64,000 bases of DNA. It comes from Alkalihalobacillus sp. CinArs1. GTDB lineage: Bacteria > Bacillota > Bacilli > Bacillales > Guptibacillaceae. The translations under genes and the position numbers were made by a program. The DNA lies in assembly GCF_947387515.1 (NCBI RefSeq), contig NZ_CANDOB010000003.1:62001-126000 (forward strand), in the 5' to 3' direction. Shown piece by piece: positions 26,223 through 35,764 of the stretch (position 1 is the stretch's first letter; each line of letters opens with the position of its first letter). Below the pieces are notes generated by a model. That model saw nothing but the letters and a program-made list of their open reading frames with translations, had not been told where the DNA came from and did not search any database.

Positions 26223-26465
26223 ATGGAATACAATCTGTATTCTAAGGACAGCGCTTATCCTTGTGAAGTTACAATCGACGATGAGAATGGTCGCTACATG
26301 ATTCGGAAAGCTGACACGAGTGGAGAAGTGTTTAATTCTGTTGAAGACTTAACAACCTGGATTAGAGGAAATTGGAAAGAGGAAGATTTCAGAAGTAGAA
26401 AACAATATCATTACTTACTAGAGGTTTTGGAGGAAATGGAGTCTCGTGCAGATACCGGACAATAG
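26223..26465 (+). CDS. small unknown protein, 80 aa, last gene of pyrimidine operon
   Basis: No family is recognised. It is acidic and soluble, with predicted beta strands (CEVTIDDENGRYMIRK) then helices (VEDLTTWIRGNWKEEDF, YLLEVLEEMES). ATG 26223 is chosen because AAAGGAGG at 26209-26216 abuts the other ATG at 26217. The TAG stop at 26463 lies inside the operon terminator hairpin. Its position with the 75-residue gene suggests the pair belongs functionally to pyrimidine degradation. Confidence 0.72.
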   Translation: MEYNLYSKDSAYPCEVTIDDENGRYMIRKADTSGEVFNSVEDLTTWIRGNWKEEDFRSRKQYHYLLEVLEEMESRADTGQ

Positions 26466-26478
26466 TCCGGTATTTTTG
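26452..26478 (+). terminator. terminator of the pyrimidine operon
   Basis: ATACCGGAC-AATA-GTCCGGTAT stem followed by TTTTG; the stop codon of the 80-residue gene is in the loop. Confidence 0.85.
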
Positions 26479-26519
26479 TTTCTCATATAAAAATTTCAAT
26501 TACCGTACTATTTTGAATA

Positions 26520-26537
26520 TTTTGAAGGAATTCAAAA
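26520..26537. promoter_or_regulatory. inverted repeat upstream of pucR-like gene
   Basis: TTTTGAA-GGAA-TTCAAAA is a perfect 7-bp inverted repeat about 100 nt before the regulator start, preceded by another TTTTGAA. It may be an autoregulatory operator; no protein is assigned. Confidence 0.4.
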
Positions 26538-26635
26538 CAAAGAAGTATAACTATATTTAATAGACTAAAAAGATAAAAGCGTATCTCCTAACAATACCTT
26601 TCTCATTAGACGATTGAATGACAGGGGGAGAAAGA

Positions 26636-28225
26636 ATGCTTCGGATGACGAGCTTAACGGTACAGGAAGTCCTTGAACGAGAACAATTTCAAAATGCAAC
26701 CGTGATTGCTGGACGTGAAGGATTGAACCGTAGAATAAAATGGGTGCATGTTATGGAAGTAACATCAGTTAGACAATTGCTTAATGGGGACGAACTGATT
26801 TTATCAACAGGATTCGTATGGAAAGATAACCTCGATGTTTTTCTATCGATTGTCAAGCAGTTGATCCAGAGCAATGCTGCAGGGCTTTGTATAGAAATCG
26901 GTACATATATGGACTCAATCCCTGAAGAGATTATACAGCTTGCAGATGAATCCAAGTTCCCTATCATCATCTTCAATCAGGAAGTAAGGTTTGTCGATAT
27001 TACCCAAGATTTACACTCTCTCCTTATCGCGCATCATTATCAATTGATTTCAGATCTTGAACAGTTTTCACAAGAATTGAATAGTTTACTGCTCCAGCCC
27101 CAGTGTCTTCAAAACATTCTAGCGCATCTTTCTAATAAAACAGGTATGCAAGTGATCTACCAACCAAAAGATGGTCAAGCACAATTTGTACCCGACGTGT
27201 CTAACGAAAAAAAAGAAACCTTTCTTCATTTCATTACATTGCAGCCTATGGGTAAGGGCCTCGTCCTTCAAAACGTCCAGGCGATGGATTATTTATTTGC
27301 TAAGTTAATCCTAGTTCCAGCTCCGCATACTTCTGTATCGGATTACGACATGCTCTTATTAGATCGAAGCGCAACTGCCATCGCTCAATTTTTACTTCGC
27401 GAATTATATATCGAAGAGAAAAAGCGCGTCAAGGAAACAGAATGGTTATATGATTGGCTAGAAGGCAAACACACAGAAGAGAGAATCTTATCTTACTTAG
27501 TAGATATCGATGCAACATTGATTCCAAAAGGGCTATTAGTGTGCACATGCCGTTTTGTTAATAAGAAAAACGAGACATCGTCGCAGATCACTTACTTCAT
27601 GCTTCTCGTTAGATCGCTCTTTGAGCAAGAAGGCTTTTTCGTTCTTTCATTAACCACAAGAAATAAACTAGTCATTATATTACTAAATCGACGTGAAGAA
27701 TCGGATGTCATTCAAAGACTAAGGACTGCTTTCGATCGATTGATGGCAAACGATACACTGAAAAATCGGACAGTTCCTGAGATTGACCGGATTAGTATCG
27801 GGAAACATGTACGGTTATTGAAAGAAATGCACAAGAGTTATGAATCGTCATTAGAAGCTTTAACGATCAATGATAAGCTCTGTAACAAAAGTTCTAAAGT
27901 CATCTATCATCAAGACTTCCACATTTATCGTATGATTTTCCAGCTTACAAAAAACAAAGAATTGCAGGAATTTATGTTCGACTATTTATCTCCAGTGATT
28001 CATTATGATGAGAAGAATAATAGTAACCTATTAAATACACTTAAAGTATATATGTGTTGCAATGGTTCTAAAAAGGAAACGGCTGAACAACTCTATGTTG
28101 TAAGACAAACGCTTTATCATCGCCTTGAAAAACTTGAAGAATTATTAGGCAAAGATTTTATGAGTTCTCCGAAACGACAAGCGATCGAGTTTTCTCTTCA
28201 CGCATATGATTACCTGCAGACATAA
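26636..28225 (+). CDS. PucR-family transcriptional regulator
   Basis: A 529-residue activator-type regulator. An N-terminal PucR ligand-sensing domain (SLTVQEVLEREQFQNATVIAG, GDELILSTG, near residues 5-130) precedes a central region. The C-terminal helix-turn-helix of the PucR/CdaR type reads LLNTLKVYMCCNGSKKETAE with VVRQTLYHRLEKLEELLG. Relatives control purine, uracil or sugar-acid catabolism in response to pathway intermediates. Placed between the uracil operon and the beta-alanine genes, it is the likely regulator of both. ATG 26636 follows GGGGGAG; upstream ATG 26618 and downstream ATG 26645 fit less well. Confidence 0.85.
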   Translation: MLRMTSLTVQEVLEREQFQNATVIAGREGLNRRIKWVHVMEVTSVRQLLNGDELILSTGFVWKDNLDVFLSIVKQLIQSNAAGLCIEIGTYMDSIPEEIIQLADESKFPIIIFNQEVRFVDITQDLHSLLIAHHYQLISDLEQFSQELNSLLLQPQCLQNILAHLSNKTGMQVIYQPKDGQAQFVPDVSNEKKETFLHFITLQPMGKGLVLQNVQAMDYLFAKLILVPAPHTSVSDYDMLLLDRSATAIAQFLLRELYIEEKKRVKETEWLYDWLEGKHTEERILSYLVDIDATLIPKGLLVCTCRFVNKKNETSSQITYFMLLVRSLFEQEGFFVLSLTTRNKLVIILLNRREESDVIQRLRTAFDRLMANDTLKNRTVPEIDRISIGKHVRLLKEMHKSYESSLEALTINDKLCNKSSKVIYHQDFHIYRMIFQLTKNKELQEFMFDYLSPVIHYDEKNNSNLLNTLKVYMCCNGSKKETAEQLYVVRQTLYHRLEKLEELLGKDFMSSPKRQAIEFSLHAYDYLQT

Positions 28226-28292
28226 AGCACCGTGTAAAACAACTACAGAAACCATGTTACGTTTTGTCTAATGACCCTTTAATCACTAATCA

Positions 28293-28309
28293 CCTACAAT
28301 AATTGTAGG
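28293..28309. promoter_or_regulatory. 17-bp palindrome over the mmsA -10 region
   Basis: CCTACAAT-A-ATTGTAGG is a perfect palindrome. It includes a TACAAT hexamer that could be the -10 of mmsA, with ATGACC 18 nt upstream as a weak -35, so a bound regulator would cover the promoter. The site lies 25 nt before the start codon. Confidence 0.5.
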
Positions 28310-28333
28310 AGTTAGACTAAAGGAGGGCATTTC

Positions 28334-29800
28334 ATGGCAGTTATTAAAAACGATACGGTAGTTTTGAAGAATTTCGTGAACGGTGAATGGGTCAGTGCAA
28401 GGAGTATCGATACGCTAGATGTTGAAAACCCTGCAACTGAAGAGAGATTAGCTTGTGTACCTCTTTCATCCAAGGAAGATGTAAGTCTTGCTGTTCGTTC
28501 TGCTAAAGAGGCATTTAAAACTTGGAGAAATGTTCCTGTCCCGAAGCGTGCTAGAGTGCTGTTCACCTTTCATTCATTGCTAGTTCACCACCATGAAGAA
28601 CTAGCAGAACTTGTGGTGAAAGAGAACGGTAAGAGTTATAAAGAAGCTTATGGGGAAGTGCAGCGAGGGATCGAATGCGTAGAATTTGCTGCAGGAGCTC
28701 CTACCCTTATGATGGGTGATAACCTTTCTACAATCGCTGAAGATATCGACTCTGAGATGTATCGGTATCCAGTGGGCGTCGTTGGAGGTATCACACCGTT
28801 TAACTTCCCTATGATGGTTCCACTTTGGATGTTCCCACTTGCGATCGCTTGTGGTAACACATTCGTATTGAAGCCTTCTGAACGCACTCCCATCTTAGCA
28901 AACCGACTTGCTGAACTTTTAACAGAAGCAGGACTTCCAAAAGGAGTCTTCAATATCGTTCACGGTGCCCATGATGTGGTGAACGGGATGCTCACAGATG
29001 AAGATGTGAAAGCGATTTCTTTCGTTGGATCACAGCCAGTTGCAAAATATGTGTATGAAAAAGCCGCTTTGAATGGTAAGCGAGTTCAAGCACTTTCTGG
29101 CGCGAAAAACCATCACATCATCATGCCTGATGCTGACATTGAAAAAGCCGTACAACAAGTCTTAAGCTCTACGTTCGGAAGTGCTGGCCAGCGATGTATG
29201 GCATGTAGTGCCGTTGTAGTCGTTGGAGATGGGGAAAAGTTTAAAACATCTTTAAAACTAAAAGCAGATGAGTTGAAGTTAGGAAATGGATTAGATGAAG
29301 ATGTTTTACTTACACCAGTGATTCGTAAATCACATCGAGAGAAGGTTTTAGGATATATTCAAAAAGGATTGCAAGAAGGTGCTAGCTTAATTCGTGATGG
29401 AAGAAAAGAAATGGAAGAACAAGAGAACGGGAATTTTCTCGGTCCAACTATTTTTGATGAGGTAACGCCAGATATGACGATTGCAAAAGAGGAGATTTTT
29501 GCACCCGTTTTAAGTTTACTGCATGCTGATACGTTATCAGATGCACTAGGCATTATCGAAAAATCAAGATATGGGAATGGAGCAACGATCTATACAAAAG
29601 ACGCTGCTGCCGTTCGTAAATTTCGTGAAGAAGCAGATGCAGGAATGCTTGGAGTAAATGTCGGTGTACCAGCACCGTTGGCATTCTTTCCGTTTTCAGG
29701 TTGGAAGGATTCATTCTACGGTGACTTACATGCAAATGGGAAAGATGGCGTAAATTTCTATACGCGGCGTAAAATGATTACGACCCGTTTTGACTATTAG
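28334..29800 (+). CDS. mmsA: CoA-acylating (methyl)malonate-semialdehyde dehydrogenase
   Basis: A 488-residue aldehyde dehydrogenase that would turn malonate semialdehyde, from beta-alanine transamination, into acetyl-CoA and CO2 with NAD+. The nucleophile is Cys288 in [30 protein letters not shown] and [13 protein letters not shown] are hallmarks of the MMSDH subfamily (IolA/MmsA) rather than general aldehyde dehydrogenases. The next gene starts 16 nt after the stop. It appears to have its own promoter with a palindromic operator. Confidence 0.92.
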   Translation: MAVIKNDTVVLKNFVNGEWVSARSIDTLDVENPATEERLACVPLSSKEDVSLAVRSAKEAFKTWRNVPVPKRARVLFTFHSLLVHHHEELAELVVKENGKSYKEAYGEVQRGIECVEFAAGAPTLMMGDNLSTIAEDIDSEMYRYPVGVVGGITPFNFPMMVPLWMFPLAIACGNTFVLKPSERTPILANRLAELLTEAGLPKGVFNIVHGAHDVVNGMLTDEDVKAISFVGSQPVAKYVYEKAALNGKRVQALSGAKNHHIIMPDADIEKAVQQVLSSTFGSAGQRCMACSAVVVVGDGEKFKTSLKLKADELKLGNGLDEDVLLTPVIRKSHREKVLGYIQKGLQEGASLIRDGRKEMEEQENGNFLGPTIFDEVTPDMTIAKEEIFAPVLSLLHADTLSDALGIIEKSRYGNGATIYTKDAAAVRKFREEADAGMLGVNVGVPAPLAFFPFSGWKDSFYGDLHANGKDGVNFYTRRKMITTRFDY

Positions 29801-29816
29801 TAAGGGGGAGTGGAGA

Positions 29817-31154
29817 ATGCATACAGCACACGAAAACCTTGCAGGTAAAGACGAAAAGTACGTTTGGCATGCCATGCGACCTTTTGATCCAAAATCGACG
29901 ATGGTGATCGAAAAAGCGAATGGTGCCTGGGTTACAGACTATGAGGGGAATAAGTATTTAGATGGCATGGCTGGACTATGGTGTGTAAATGTAGGATACG
30001 GAAGACAGGAGCTTGCTGAGGCTGCATATACTCAGCTAAAAGAACTTTCTTATTATCCACTCACGCATACACACTCACCAGCAGTTCGACTTGCTGAAAA
30101 GCTAAACAACATGCTTGGTGGAGGATATGTGATCTTTTTCTCTAATAGTGGTTCTGAAGCGAATGAGACGGCCTTTAAGATTGCGAGGCAGTACCACGAG
30201 CAAAAAGGAGACACTCATCGACACAAGTTCGTTTCTAGGTACAGAGCATATCACGGAAATACGATGGGCGCATTAGCCGCTACCGGCCAGGCACAAAGAA
30301 AATATAAGTATGAACCGTTAGGACAGGGATTTCTTCACGTACAACCGCCAGATTCATATCGAGATGTGGTGAATGAGGAACATACTCTCCCATCCGTTAC
30401 AGCGGTCGACAACATGATGACCTGGGAACTGAGTGAAACGATCGCAGGGATGATCATGGAACCGATCATTACTGGTGGAGGTATCTTAATACCACAAGAT
30501 CATTACATGAAACAAGTTAAAGAAGTGTGTGAAAAGCACGGTGCACTTCTCATCTGTGACGAAGTAATCTGTGGTTTCGGTAGAACTGGTAAACCATTTG
30601 GATTTATGAATTATGGAGTTAAACCAGATATCGTAACGATGGCAAAGGGACTGACTAGCGGCTATCTACCTCTATCAGCTACAGCGGTTAAAGAAGAGAT
30701 CTATGACGAATTTAAACGGAATAATCAATATGATCACTTCCGACACATCAACACGTTTGGAGGAAACCCAGCATCTTGTGCCGTCGCTTTAAAGAATCTA
30801 GAGATTATGGAGAAGGAAAAGTTGTTCGATCGATCCAAAGATCTAGGAGAAAAGCTAAGGACCGAGCTTCAAAGCAGGTTATCGAACCATCCATATGTAG
30901 GGGATGTTAGAGGTTTAGGATTGCTTGTAGGAATTGAACTCGTTGAAGATCGTCACACGAAGAAACCACTAGACGTCGCATCTCTCAACAAAGTGATCGG
31001 ATACTGTAAGTCCCGTCACGTGTTGATCGGTAAAAATGGAGACACTGTTGCTGGCTATAATAACATCCTTACCATGTCGCCACCCCTATCGATTGAAGAA
31101 GACGACCTCAACCTTCTTATTCAAACAATTGTGGAGGGGATACATCAGCTTTAA
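29817..31154 (+). CDS. class III aminotransferase, probable beta-alanine:pyruvate transaminase
   Basis: A 445-residue PLP enzyme of the omega-aminotransferase group. GSEANETAFKIARQYH binds the cofactor phosphate, CDEVICGFGRTG has the Asp that contacts the PLP ring nitrogen, and the Schiff-base lysine is Lys277 (TMAKGLTSGYLP). INTFGGNPASCAVAL is typical. It would convert beta-alanine to malonate semialdehyde, the substrate of the MmsA product upstream. ATG 29817 is placed by GGGGGAGTGGAG; an in-frame start at 29790 lies inside mmsA. The substrate is inferred from context. Confidence 0.88.
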   Translation: MHTAHENLAGKDEKYVWHAMRPFDPKSTMVIEKANGAWVTDYEGNKYLDGMAGLWCVNVGYGRQELAEAAYTQLKELSYYPLTHTHSPAVRLAEKLNNMLGGGYVIFFSNSGSEANETAFKIARQYHEQKGDTHRHKFVSRYRAYHGNTMGALAATGQAQRKYKYEPLGQGFLHVQPPDSYRDVVNEEHTLPSVTAVDNMMTWELSETIAGMIMEPIITGGGILIPQDHYMKQVKEVCEKHGALLICDEVICGFGRTGKPFGFMNYGVKPDIVTMAKGLTSGYLPLSATAVKEEIYDEFKRNNQYDHFRHINTFGGNPASCAVALKNLEIMEKEKLFDRSKDLGEKLRTELQSRLSNHPYVGDVRGLGLLVGIELVEDRHTKKPLDVASLNKVIGYCKSRHVLIGKNGDTVAGYNNILTMSPPLSIEEDDLNLLIQTIVEGIHQL

Positions 31155-31186
31155 AGTGCGCCAAATCGGCGTACTTTTTATTTTTG
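31153..31186 (+). terminator. terminator after aminotransferase gene
   Basis: AAAGTGCGCC/CGGCGTACTTT stem with one wobble pair, loop AAAT, then TTTTTATTTTT. Confidence 0.75.
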
Positions 31187-31332
31187 CAAACAATACCAGT
31201 TTATTATCGATATATGTATTCACTATGGGAATACTTTATGGTAATTTAGTATTGCGCTGTGTAAATATTCGAAAAATATTTCCTCTTATACCATCATTTT
31301 TGAAATTTTTTTCGAAAAGTTGGTTAAGTGCT

Positions 31333-31361
31333 TTGTGACTATATATACACTGTGCTAAACT
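31333..31361 (+). promoter_or_regulatory. sigma-A promoter of odhAB
   Basis: TTGTGA (31333-31338), a 17-nt spacer and TAAACT (31356-31361) with an upstream TGC extended -10. This lies in a 370-nt gap. The 31187-31332 part of that gap is AT-rich and shows nothing else. Confidence 0.6.
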
Positions 31362-31366
31362 ATCCA

Positions 31367-31380
31367 TGTAAGCGTTTTTT
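31367..31380. promoter_or_regulatory. weak cre-like site at the odhA start point
   Basis: TGTAAGCGTTTTTT matches the CcpA cre consensus TGWAANCGNTNWCA except for the final CA. It lies just after the -10, where CcpA would repress. odhAB is glucose-repressed in B. subtilis (recalled), so the site is plausible but imperfect. Confidence 0.35.
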
Positions 31381-31426
31381 TACAAATGAGGTTTTTAAAC
31401 TTGTAAAAGAGTGAAAAGGACTAATA

Positions 31427-31510
31427 ATGAAACCGCAGAACTTTTTATCGAGCGGTAATATGGGAGCTAATACAATTTATCATACAAACGTATTAGAACA
31501 TTCCCAGTAG
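31427..31510 (+). CDS. possible 27-aa leader ORF upstream of odhA
   Basis: An ATG with AAAAGGA about 7 nt upstream opens 27 codons (starting MKPQNFLSSGNMGANTIYH) and stops with TAG at 31508-31510. The stop immediately precedes the odhA Shine-Dalgarno GGAGG (31511-31515). The frame is short and of no known family. Placement suggests translational coupling or attenuation, but chance is possible. Confidence 0.4.
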   Translation: MKPQNFLSSGNMGANTIYHTNVLEHSQ

Positions 31511-31524
31511 GGAGGTAGCGAGCT

Positions 31525-34380
31525 TTGAATACCAAACAGTCCAGAATGGAACATCCTTGGCAGGAATTCTATGGACCAAACCTTGGCTATGCCATTGAAC
31601 TATATGAGAAATTTCAGGAAGACCCCGAATCAGTAGATCCTGATCTACGTGAAAAATTTGAACAGTGGGGGCCGCCACCAAGTTCTAATGACGCTGTTGA
31701 ATCAAACGTTCAACCCGGAAATCTTAAGAAAGTCATTGCAGCGGTCAAGCTAGCTGATGACATTCGTACATATGGTCATTTAGCTGCAGCTATCAACCCA
31801 CTTAAAGAAGAAAAATCGAATCATGATTTTATGAATCCTGAAAAGTATGATCTTACAAAAGAAGACTTGAAAGCGATTCCTGCAGAAGTGATCTGGAACA
31901 ATGCCCCTTCTGATATCAATGATGGGTATGAAGCGATTCAGCGTTTGCAGGATCTCTATACAAGATCTCTATCTTATGAGTTCAGTCATGTTCACAACAG
32001 TGAAGAACGTAACTGGCTCGATCAGATGGTAGAGGGTGGATCAGTAACTAGTTCTTTAGACAAAGAAAAACAAGAGGCACTTCTAAGAAGGCTGACAGAG
32101 GTTGAGGGGTTCGAAAAATTCCTTCATAAAACGTTTGTAGGGCAAAAACGTTTCTCGATCGAAGGCGTTGATTCGATGGTGCCGATGCTTGATGAAGTCA
32201 TTCGAGATGGTGCAAGCGACGGTGCTCGAAATGTCATGATCGGAATGGCACACAGAGGTCGTTTAAATGTTCTTGCACATGTTTTGAATAAACCTTATGA
32301 AAAGATCTTCTCTGAGTTTCATCATGCACCGAATAAGGAGCTTGTTCCATCAGAAGGTTCAATGGGAATCAACTACGGTTGGACAGGCGATGTGAAGTAC
32401 CATATGGGTGCTGATCGTAAGTTTGAAGGTTCTGAAACTGCAGAAGCCACGATCACCTTAGCAAATAATCCAAGTCACTTGGAGTTCGTAGATCCAGTCG
32501 TTGAGGGCTATGCAAGAGCGGCACAGGAAACAAGGGACCAAAAAGGTGAACCGATCCAGGATATAAGAAAGTCATTTGCGATCCTTATTCATGGGGATGC
32601 TGCTTTTCCTGGTGAAGGTGTTGTAGCGGAAACGTTAAACCTTAGCCAACTACGTGGCTACCATACAGGTGGTACGATCCACATCATCGCTAACAACCAG
32701 CTTGGCTTCACGACTGAGAGCACTGATTCACGGTCAACGAGATATGCGAGTGACCTAGCAAAAGGATATGAAATACCGATTGTTCACGTTAACGCAGATG
32801 ATCCTGAAGCATGCTTATCAGCAATGAACCTTGCTTATCAGTATAGAATGAAGTTCAATAAAGATTTTCTTATCGATCTAATTGGCTACAGAAGATTCGG
32901 ACATAACGAAATGGACGATCCTGCTGTAACGCAGCCACATCTTTACGAGAAAATCAAAAACCATCCTACAGTGCGAGCACGTTATGCTAGCTACCTAGAA
33001 GAGCAAGGAATTCTTGAATCTGGATACGGTGAAAAGCTAGATGAAGAAGTATTGAATGAGCTTTCAGAGGATTATAACAAAGTGGCTAAGGATAATGAAG
33101 ATGGTGGAGATGTTCAGGAAATACAGCCACCGAAAGAAATCGTTAAAGGAATACCTTCGATCGATACATCCGTGCCGCTAGATACATTAAAAGAAATTAA
33201 TAACAATCTACTTACACGTCCGGATAATTTCAACGTTTACCCTAAACTTGAAAGAATTCTTAAGCGTAGATTAGATATGTTAGAAGAAGGCGGAAAAGTT
33301 GATTGGGCATTAGGTGAGACGCTTTCATTCGCTACTATTTTGAGCGAAGGTACACCTATCCGTATAACAGGGCAAGATTCACAGCGAGGAACCTTCGCGC
33401 AGCGTCATCTTGTTTTACACGACAAGGAAACAGGAGAAACGTTCTGTCCGTTACACGAATTACCAGAGGCTAAAGCTTCCTTTGCTATTCATAACAGTCC
33501 TTTATCTGAAGCTTCCGTTGTCGGTTTCGAATATGGATACAATGTATTCGCACCAGAATCCCTCGTGATTTGGGAAGCTCAGTACGGTGACTTTGCGAAT
33601 GCTGCACAGGTCATCTTTGATCAGTTTGTATCCGCAGGAAGAGCGAAATGGGGTCAAAAATCTGGAATGGTACTCTTGCTTCCACACGGTTATGAAGGAC
33701 AGGGTCCTGAGCACTCCAGCGGAAGAGTTGAGCGTTTCTTAACACTTGCTGCTGAGAACAACTGGACAGTTGCGAACTTGACGAGTGCAGCGCAATACTT
33801 CCATATTTTAAGAAGACAAGCGGCTATACTTGGAGAGCAAGAGGTTAGACCACTCGTTATCATGACTCCAAAGAGCTTACTGCGTAATCAACGTACTTCT
33901 TCACCAGGTTTTGAGTTCAGCCAAGGACAATTCTTAAGTGTGATCGAACAACAAGGACTCGGTGAAAAGAAAGATAAAGTTGAGCGTATCGTTCTTTCAA
34001 CTGGTAAAGTCGCTGTAGATCTAGCAGCAGAAATCGAATCTTCAGATAAAGACATGGACTGGCTACATGTTCTACGTGTAGAGCAGCTGTACCCATTCCC
34101 TGAAGAAGAAATTAAGAAGATTTTCGAACGCTATTCTAACGTAAAAGAAATCGTTTGGTTACAAGAAGAACCAAAAAATATGGGATCATGGAATTACATT
34201 TCTCCACGAATTCGTGAAATTGCTCCTGAGGGAGTTTCGATCGATTATATCGGTCGTCCTGATCGATCTAGTCCAGCAGGTGGAGAGCCTAATATCCATA
34301 AGAGAGACCAAGAACGTATCATTCAAGAAGTCTTAGAGCCATCTAAAACAGTATCCCACCAAGGAGGTAAATCGTCGTGA
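31525..34380 (+). CDS. odhA: 2-oxoglutarate dehydrogenase E1 component
   Basis: A 951-residue thiamine-diphosphate decarboxylase, the first enzyme of the 2-oxoglutarate dehydrogenase complex in the TCA cycle. The N-terminus [22 protein letters not shown] matches the E2-docking segment of the family. ThDP-binding motifs include [18 protein letters not shown] and [18 protein letters not shown]. The C-terminal transketolase-like domain has [16 protein letters not shown]. The start is TTG 31525, placed by GGGAGG about 9 nt upstream; ATG 31546 has no such site. It overlaps odhB by 4 nt. Confidence 0.95.
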   Translation: MNTKQSRMEHPWQEFYGPNLGYAIELYEKFQEDPESVDPDLREKFEQWGPPPSSNDAVESNVQPGNLKKVIAAVKLADDIRTYGHLAAAINPLKEEKSNHDFMNPEKYDLTKEDLKAIPAEVIWNNAPSDINDGYEAIQRLQDLYTRSLSYEFSHVHNSEERNWLDQMVEGGSVTSSLDKEKQEALLRRLTEVEGFEKFLHKTFVGQKRFSIEGVDSMVPMLDEVIRDGASDGARNVMIGMAHRGRLNVLAHVLNKPYEKIFSEFHHAPNKELVPSEGSMGINYGWTGDVKYHMGADRKFEGSETAEATITLANNPSHLEFVDPVVEGYARAAQETRDQKGEPIQDIRKSFAILIHGDAAFPGEGVVAETLNLSQLRGYHTGGTIHIIANNQLGFTTESTDSRSTRYASDLAKGYEIPIVHVNADDPEACLSAMNLAYQYRMKFNKDFLIDLIGYRRFGHNEMDDPAVTQPHLYEKIKNHPTVRARYASYLEEQGILESGYGEKLDEEVLNELSEDYNKVAKDNEDGGDVQEIQPPKEIVKGIPSIDTSVPLDTLKEINNNLLTRPDNFNVYPKLERILKRRLDMLEEGGKVDWALGETLSFATILSEGTPIRITGQDSQRGTFAQRHLVLHDKETGETFCPLHELPEAKASFAIHNSPLSEASVVGFEYGYNVFAPESLVIWEAQYGDFANAAQVIFDQFVSAGRAKWGQKSGMVLLLPHGYEGQGPEHSSGRVERFLTLAAENNWTVANLTSAAQYFHILRRQAAILGEQEVRPLVIMTPKSLLRNQRTSSPGFEFSQGQFLSVIEQQGLGEKKDKVERIVLSTGKVAVDLAAEIESSDKDMDWLHVLRVEQLYPFPEEEIKKIFERYSNVKEIVWLQEEPKNMGSWNYISPRIREIAPEGVSIDYIGRPDRSSPAGGEPNIHKRDQERIIQEVLEPSKTVSHQGGKSS

Positions 34381-35690
34381 TCGAAGTTAAAGTACCTGAA
34401 CTAGCAGAATCTATTACAGAAGGCACAATCTCCGAATGGTTAATTAAAGTAGGCGACAAAGTTGAAAAAGGTGATAACCTTGTTGAACTTGAAACTGATA
34501 AAGTAAATATCGAAGTAAGCGCTGAAAACAACGGAGTAATCAAGGAATTATTGAAAGAGCCTGGTGACAACGTAGAAGTTGGAGAAATCATTGCTTACCT
34601 TGGTGACGCAAGCGAGGAAGACTCTTCCTCTGAACAACCTTCTTCTGACAATAAAGAAGAAAAGGCTGAAGCGAAAAAACAGCAAAACGAAACGCCTGAA
34701 GAATCTAAGTCTGACGAGGAAGCTTCTGCACACGCTGCACCTGAAGCTTCAGAAGAAAAGTCAGGTAACGGACGTACAGTAGCATCTCCTTCTGCAAGAA
34801 AGCTTGCTCGTGAACTAGGTGTCGATCTAGATAAAGTTCAAACTCAAGATCCTTACGGCCGCGTTCGTCCAGACGATGTAAAAGCTCATGCTGACTCTAG
34901 TAAGAAAGAAAAAGAAGCTCCAAAGCAAGAGAAAAAGCAAGAGAAGCAACCTGAAAAAGCTGCGCAGGCTAAGGACGAATTTAACGGTAAACCAGTAGAA
35001 AGAGTGAAGATGTCTCGTCGTCGTCAAACGATTGCAAAACGCTTAGTAGAAGTGCAACACACTGCTGCTATGTTAACAACGTTTAATGAAGTAGACATGA
35101 CTGCGATCATGGACTTGCGTAAGCGTCGTAAAGACAAATTCCTAGAAGATAATGATGTAAAACTTGGATTTATGTCCTTCTTTACAAAAGCGGTAGTTGG
35201 GGCATTGAAGAAATATCCTCGTCTAAACGCAGAAATTCAGGACAAAGAAATGGTTCTTAAGAAATTCTACGACATCGGTATTGCAGTAGGATCTGAGGAA
35301 GGACTAGTCGTTCCTGTTGTGCGTGACGCAGACAAACTATCATTTGCAGGAATCGAGAGCGAGATTAGTGAGCTAGCTAAGAAAGCTCGCGATAACAAGC
35401 TTTCACTAGATCAACTTCAAGGCGGATCCTTTACAATAACAAATGGCGGTATATTTGGTTCTATGCTTTCCACGCCAATTCTAAACGCTCCGCAAGTTGG
35501 AATTCTTGGAATGCATAAAATCCAGTGGCGCCCTGTAGCGATTGACCAAGATCGAATGGAAAATCGTCCTATGATGTATATTGCGCTTTCTTACGATCAT
35601 CGAATTGTAGATGGTAGTGAAGCCGTTAGCTTCCTAGCGAAGATTAAAGATCTTCTTGAAGATCCAGAACAATTGCTTTTAGAAGGGTAA
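34377..35690 (+). CDS. odhB: dihydrolipoyllysine succinyltransferase, E2 of 2-oxoglutarate dehydrogenase
   Basis: A 437-residue E2 core protein. The lipoyl domain carries the modified Lys42 in [12 protein letters not shown] long Glu/Lys/Ala-rich flexible linker (about residues 80-130) leads to the peripheral subunit-binding domain ([16 protein letters not shown]). A second charged linker precedes the acyltransferase domain with active-site His408 ([12 protein letters not shown]). It uses a GTG start overlapping the odhA stop (GTGA), with AAGGAGG inside odhA. The shared E3 (lipoamide dehydrogenase) is not in the window. Confidence 0.95.
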   Translation: MIEVKVPELAESITEGTISEWLIKVGDKVEKGDNLVELETDKVNIEVSAENNGVIKELLKEPGDNVEVGEIIAYLGDASEEDSSSEQPSSDNKEEKAEAKKQQNETPEESKSDEEASAHAAPEASEEKSGNGRTVASPSARKLARELGVDLDKVQTQDPYGRVRPDDVKAHADSSKKEKEAPKQEKKQEKQPEKAAQAKDEFNGKPVERVKMSRRRQTIAKRLVEVQHTAAMLTTFNEVDMTAIMDLRKRRKDKFLEDNDVKLGFMSFFTKAVVGALKKYPRLNAEIQDKEMVLKKFYDIGIAVGSEEGLVVPVVRDADKLSFAGIESEISELAKKARDNKLSLDQLQGGSFTITNGGIFGSMLSTPILNAPQVGILGMHKIQWRPVAIDQDRMENRPMMYIALSYDHRIVDGSEAVSFLAKIKDLLEDPEQLLLEG

Positions 35691-35695
35691 TAATC

Positions 35696-35732
35696 GAGAA
35701 CCTGAATCATAATGATTCAGGTTCTCTTTTAA
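35696..35732 (+). terminator. terminator of odhAB
   Basis: A 15-bp perfect stem GAGAACCTGAATCAT/ATGATTCAGGTTCTC with minimal loop is followed by TTTT. Confidence 0.88.
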
Positions 35733-35764
35733 TAATAGTTGATTTGTAACCAGGGGGAATTTAA

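Noticed and set aside
31036-31338. 100-codon frame running from the aminotransferase end into the gap before odhA
   Set aside because: It starts inside a clear gene in another frame and crosses the terminator at 31153-31186.
34548-34733. Arg/Phe-rich antisense frame in odhB
   Set aside because: It is the reverse reading of the Glu/Lys-rich linker of odhB.
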